Source: Carex sylvatica (lineage: Eukaryota > Streptophyta > Magnoliopsida > Poales > Cyperaceae). From it: a DNA stretch of 64,000 bases. Positions within the stretch are counted from its first letter, which is position 1. The number at the start of each line of letters is the position of its first letter. The position numbers and the translations under genes are program-made. The DNA is taken from assembly GCA_964058845.1 (NCBI GenBank), contig CAXKVR010000337.1, positions 1 to 64,000 on the forward strand, given 5' to 3'. The notes beneath the pieces were generated by a model, which searched no databases, was not told where the DNA came from, and saw only the letters and a program-made list of their open reading frames with translations. Positions 60,035 to 64,000 of the stretch are shown here, piece by piece.

Positions 60035-60559
60035 ACTTAGGTTTTCTAAAGGTGCAATTAGAAAATTCAAATCATTCTTTAGCTCTGACACGAATCTCAA
60101 AATGAATATCTATGTATCTACGACATACAATAAATTTCTTTCAATCCGGCTGAGACTAATTAGATAGTTTTTTTTTTTATTCTAATTACATTTACCTGAG
60201 GGGATTCAGATCCTGTTAGTGTTGGGGTCCTACTAACATGTTAGTGATTTATCACATAATTTTAAACAGCTGTTCAATGGACCATTTATTAAAGAATAAT
60301 TATATGAAACCCCCAACTTTCATCCCCCATCATCCCCTCACCTCTTAAATAGATTTTTACTTTCTAAACTAACTAGTTTAATTAAATATTATTCAAAACA
60401 CTATGGTCTTTCAAATTTAATTAAATTCATAGGTATAAATACTTGAAAGATAATAAATTAATACTTGCATGTCTAACTTGATATGACTATATGGGGGAAC
60501 TACTCAAATTACATGGGGAGAATAATCATACACGTTTTTAGAGGTGAGTTGTTTTTTCT

Positions 60560-61095
60560 TTTTTTCAATGTCGTCCACATTTCTCACGATCTATGAAGAA
60601 TTTTGCGAATCTAAAATCACAAACGTATTATACGCAATTTTATCTTTCAAATGAGATCCATGATGACATACTTTCTGACTCATCGTCATACAAATATTTA
60701 TACCTCATCGTGCAAGTATTTATACATATACTCGTAAATATTTATCCCCAATCATGGACCCCGCATCTCCGCATCAACATTCTCCAATCGTTCATGCGTC
60801 AACCTTTCTCTAACAAAAATAGTTGACCATATAGGTATAAATACTTTAATACATAGGTATAAATACTTGTAATACTTGATATTAATACTTTTAAATGTCA
60901 GCAATGTCATATGTGAAAAATATTAGGTATAAATACTTAAATGACGAGGTATAAATACTTGTATGACGACGAGCTCAAAAGTATGTCATTATGGATCTCA
61001 TTTGAAAGATAAAGTTGCATAGAAGATGTTCGTGATTTTAAATTAGCAAAATTTCTTATAAATCGTGAAAAATATGAACAAAATTGGACAAATAA
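60560..61095. repeat. inverted repeat with TATAAATACTT motif cluster
   Basis: The left arm (60575-60700) and right arm (60950-61075) are complementary: TTTCAAATGAGATCCATGAT mirrors ATGGATCTCATTTGAAAGAT. Between them GGTATAAATACTT(GT) recurs at least five times. The arm sequence also occurs at 63585-63670 and 63825-63920. Confidence 0.7.
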
Positions 61096-61269
61096 AATTG
61101 AGAAAATAATAAAGGGCTGAGAGTAGAAAACAATTATTAGAGTCCTTTATTAAAACAAGACTTTGGGATTTTTTTTATTTCCATACGAGGTATTTGTTTC
61201 TTATTTGTAGATTATTTAGCAAAATAAACCTTGAGATAATAAGAAGATTTGACGAGAAAATATTGAAAA

Positions 61270-61570
61270 TGCTAGACGTCAGGAATGGTACTATGCATAG
61301 TACGGATTGGTCTGTACTACGGATCATTTTTTTAATTTTTTTTAATTTTAATGGTCAATCGGAACGGTTAAATTTTACATTTTTAAGTCAAGTGATTTTC
61401 TACTCATCTAAAATAATAGTAAAAAAATTGTAAAAAAATATAAATTTTAGTTTACAAGTACATATTCAAATGAGGACTATGTTAAATAGTTCAGATCGAC
61501 CGTTAGGACTTTCAAACCGAATATTTGAGTCCATCGTACGGGCCTATATGCGCAATGAATAGTACCATAG
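61270..61570. repeat. inverted repeat (MITE-like), GGTACTAT ends
   Basis: GGTACTATGCATAGTAC at 61288 mirrors GCAATGAATAGTACC at 61552, with ACGGTTAAATTTTACA...AATAGTAAAAAAATTGTAAAA between. It is structurally similar to, and perhaps distantly related to, the 11100 family. Confidence 0.45.
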
Positions 61571-62139
61571 CCTCATTCAAAATTAAAAATCAGATTTTTT
61601 TTTTTCGCAAATTTTGCTCAGGAAAATATAATAAAAATAAACATACTTTTAAATTAAGATTTCAGCCAGAAGGACTACTTAAAAGACACCAATTAAAGCA
61701 CTTATCTAACTTAAGTCCAAGTAGATTAATAAAATATTATACCAACTTTTAACTCAAAGTAAAGTCTTCCTTGATATGTAGTATTTGATTTATATTTAAT
61801 AATTTATACCGTGGGTATTTATATATACGAGTAATTATAGATTCTCTGTGGCGACAATATGCTGCTCATGTATATTGTAGCCATCAAACATACAAAAATT
61901 AGGAAACGATTAAAAATTTCAGCAAGATATTAAAAAAAGAAAAGAAAGGCTTTTAAGTTATTTCTAGTATCGTACGAAAATCGAAACCAATGCAGCTATA
62001 CAATATCATCCGGAAAAGAGCAAGAATTTTTTTTTAGAAAAACACTAGAATACATTTTTTACATAAATTAATATTTAATAGTTGTGCGCAAAAGAGAAAA
62101 AAAATAAAAAATAAAATAGGGTTCCTTTGGGGCAGACCA

Positions 62140-62425
62140 GATGTGACCCAATCTTAAATTGCCGAAATTTTTAAATATACCATACTAAAAAAAAAACCAA
62201 ATAATTATGCTTTCTGAAAAATTTGAATTTTGACACGGCCGCATCCCCTAGGTGCGGCCACTTTTCTGGCCGCATCTCCTATCCCCTAGATGCGGTCCCC
62301 AAAAAGTGGTTGCACTTAGGAGATGCGGCCGTGTAAAAATTCGAATTTTTCAAAAAACATAATTATTTAAATTTTTTTTTTTTGGATATGATATTTTTAA
62401 AAATTACGGCTTAAATTGTACAGTT
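62140..62425. repeat. GCGGCC-module inverted-repeat element (copy B)
   Basis: It shares outer arms (CCGAAATTTTTAAATATACC and complement) with 9945-10350. It has three near-palindromic modules (about 62239-62261 GGCCGCATCCCCTAGGTGC..., 62268-62299, 62312-62332 GCACTTAGGAGATGCGGCC). Confidence 0.75.
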
Positions 62426-62929
62426 CAAGGGCCTTTATTAACTTATAAGATGTGATTTTAAAATTCTTTTGGAAACAAAGCATACCTATACAATTATTTA
62501 TAATACGAGGATGATCCGGTTAGTACCGTCTGTACCGAAGTTCGTTCTTACAAAATGTTTTTATTACAAGTATGATTGTGAATGCGATCTTAAATTATTT
62601 TGAATCTCAAAGAAAATTTTGTTACAAATATGAGGATGATTTGAGATATCATGTAATGTATAATATTTAGTTTGAGAATATATTGAAAAAAAAGAAGACA
62701 TAAATGGTTATTCGGATGTGTTTTTGAAAAAGGTTGGAAATTGTCATCATTTCTGTATCTCAAGTATCTGAGATGCAATTTTATATGAACGAACAGTCTA
62801 GATTAATTTTAGTCGGGTCAAATTCAATCCAATGTTTATAAAAAGAGTAATTTGGCCCTCATTTATCCTCCAACTAACTAACTTTCCATTTTAACTATAA
62901 CTATCATTTCTAACAATATTTATTTCTTT

Positions 62930-63070
62930 CATTTTTCTCCTTTTCTCTTCCACCTTTATTTTTCTCTTTCATATCCATCTTCTTCTCTCATTTTTCTCTC
63001 CCACCTCTGTCTCCCACCTCCGCCTCCACCTTTCTCTTCCACCTCCGCCTTCATTTTTCCATCGATAAGC
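62930..63070. repeat. CT/CCACCT low-complexity stretch
   Basis: TCTCTCCCACCTCTGTCTCC and CCACCTCCGCCTCCACC form an irregular pyrimidine-rich tract. No gene is claimed. Confidence 0.6.
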
Positions 63071-63479
63071 TCCCTCACTCTCCCACCTCGAAATGGTAAA
63101 TACAATAAGCTCCCTACCTCTTACACTTCCGATTTTTTCCGTCTATACCTGCTGCTTCCGCTCCAGTAAACGTTCTGTCGAAGATTATCCGTCACTCAAT
63201 TTCAATCAATGACGCCTCTGCCGGGGATGAATACTTCAATGTGTACAAATTAATACTTCAACGTGTATGAATGAATACTAGAGCACATCTCTACTTGGTC
63301 AAATTCATCACTGTCGACCATATCAAAATAATTTTGTATATGTGGATGCAATTAATCACTTTCATGTCTATGTTTTCCTTCCTCATGAAGTAACGAGTTT
63401 TGCAAATAACAAAACTTTATTAATGGTGAATTAGGCCACTGCATACTAAGTAAATGACATAAAAATAAATTTGAAAAAA

Positions 63480-64000
63480 TAGAGTTTTTTTGAATGAATA
63501 CTTGATGTCTTAGAGTGAATACTTCAACGTGTATGAATGAATACTTGGGTGACAAGATATTAATACTTGTGCAATGGACAACTCGAAAGTATGTCAACAT
63601 GGATCTCATTTGAAAGATAAAATTGTGTAGAAAATATTTGTGATTTTAGATTTGCAAAATTTCTCACCGATCGTCATAAATATTGATTAGATTGAACAGA
63701 GAAAAAAAACACCTCTAAAAACTTATAAAATATGGATGAATGATGTGTCCATTTTTTTTATTTGCACTTGCACGACGAGGACGAATATTTTCTCAATAAG
63801 GGATGAATACTTGTGCAACGGACAACTCGAAAGTATGTCATCATGGATCTCATTTGAAAGATAATATTATGTAGAAAATATTCGTGGTTTTAGATTTGTA
63901 AAATTCCTCACTGATCGTCAAAAATATTTATTAGATTGAATAGAGAGAAAAAAAATCACATCTAAAAACGTATAAAAGATGGATGAGTGATGTGTCGAAT
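63480..64000 (+). repeat. direct repeat of about 240-bp units, running off the window
   Basis: The unit (GAATACTTG...CGAAAGTATGTCA...ATGGATCTCATTTGAAAGAT...GATGTGTC) occurs at 63530-63750 and 63800-64000 in the same orientation. The conserved core is the same sequence that forms the arms of the 60560-61095 inverted repeat. Confidence 0.75.

Noticed and set aside
1..64000. CRISPR array, operon or bacterial features
   Set aside because: The window is plant nuclear DNA; regular repeats seen are transposon or satellite type.

Overview
This is nuclear DNA from a dicot plant. It has spliced GT..AG genes, AT-rich intergenic DNA packed with small transposons, a telo-box/site-II ribosome-biogenesis promoter, and protein families typical of land plants. 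Four protein-coding loci can be supported, all on the minus strand: (1) the 5' part of a D6PK-type AGCVIII kinase cut by the left window edge (229-1363, 5' UTR to about 2390); (2) an intronless mitochondrial-type P-class PPR protein of 1025 aa (26654-29731); (3) a 17-exon NOP2/OLI2 25S rRNA m5C methyltransferase, reconstructed here as 678 aa (37075-43475); (4) a 7-exon nucleotide-sugar/triose-phosphate-type transporter, reconstructed as 378 aa (52862-58625). From memory, the kinase, NOP2 and transporter correspond to an Arabidopsis chromosome 5 neighbourhood (At5g55910, At5g55920, At5g55950), so the window looks like a conserved block inflated by transposons.

From 2.4 to 25 kb there is no convincing gene. 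The stretch is a mosaic of MITEs (several with exact target-site duplications), SINE copies, LTR-retrotransposon debris, hAT-type non-autonomous elements and long inverted repeats. From 30 to 36.5 kb lie a GGGTCGGGTA-rich hAT-like element, a 1.6-kb inverted repeat, a 5'-truncated LINE with zf-RVT and RNase H remnants, a polyadenylated retrosequence and another hAT element with TAGGGGTGTAAAC ends.

Between NOP2 and the transporter sits a nested insertion: a hAT element (44723-52071, 7-bp TSD, transposase C-terminus remnant) containing a complete Ty3 chromovirus-type retrotransposon (46049-51664, TACAA TSD, about 0.5-kb LTRs, initiator-Met-type PBS, polypurine tract). Its gag-pol frame carries about seven stop codons, all of types that C-to-T changes produce, plus a frameshift at an A8 run. 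A LINE fragment with a 20-bp TSD lies in intron 1 of the transporter. From 58.7 to 64 kb the sequence is again repeats.

The least explained pattern is a set of five inverted-repeat elements (8.4, 9.9, 21.8, 30.8 and 62.1 kb). They are mostly unrelated in sequence, yet all carry short (about 17-23 nt) near-palindromic modules inside their arms. Exon limits were set by eye from reading frame and splice consensus. Approximate repeat ends could be off by tens of bases.
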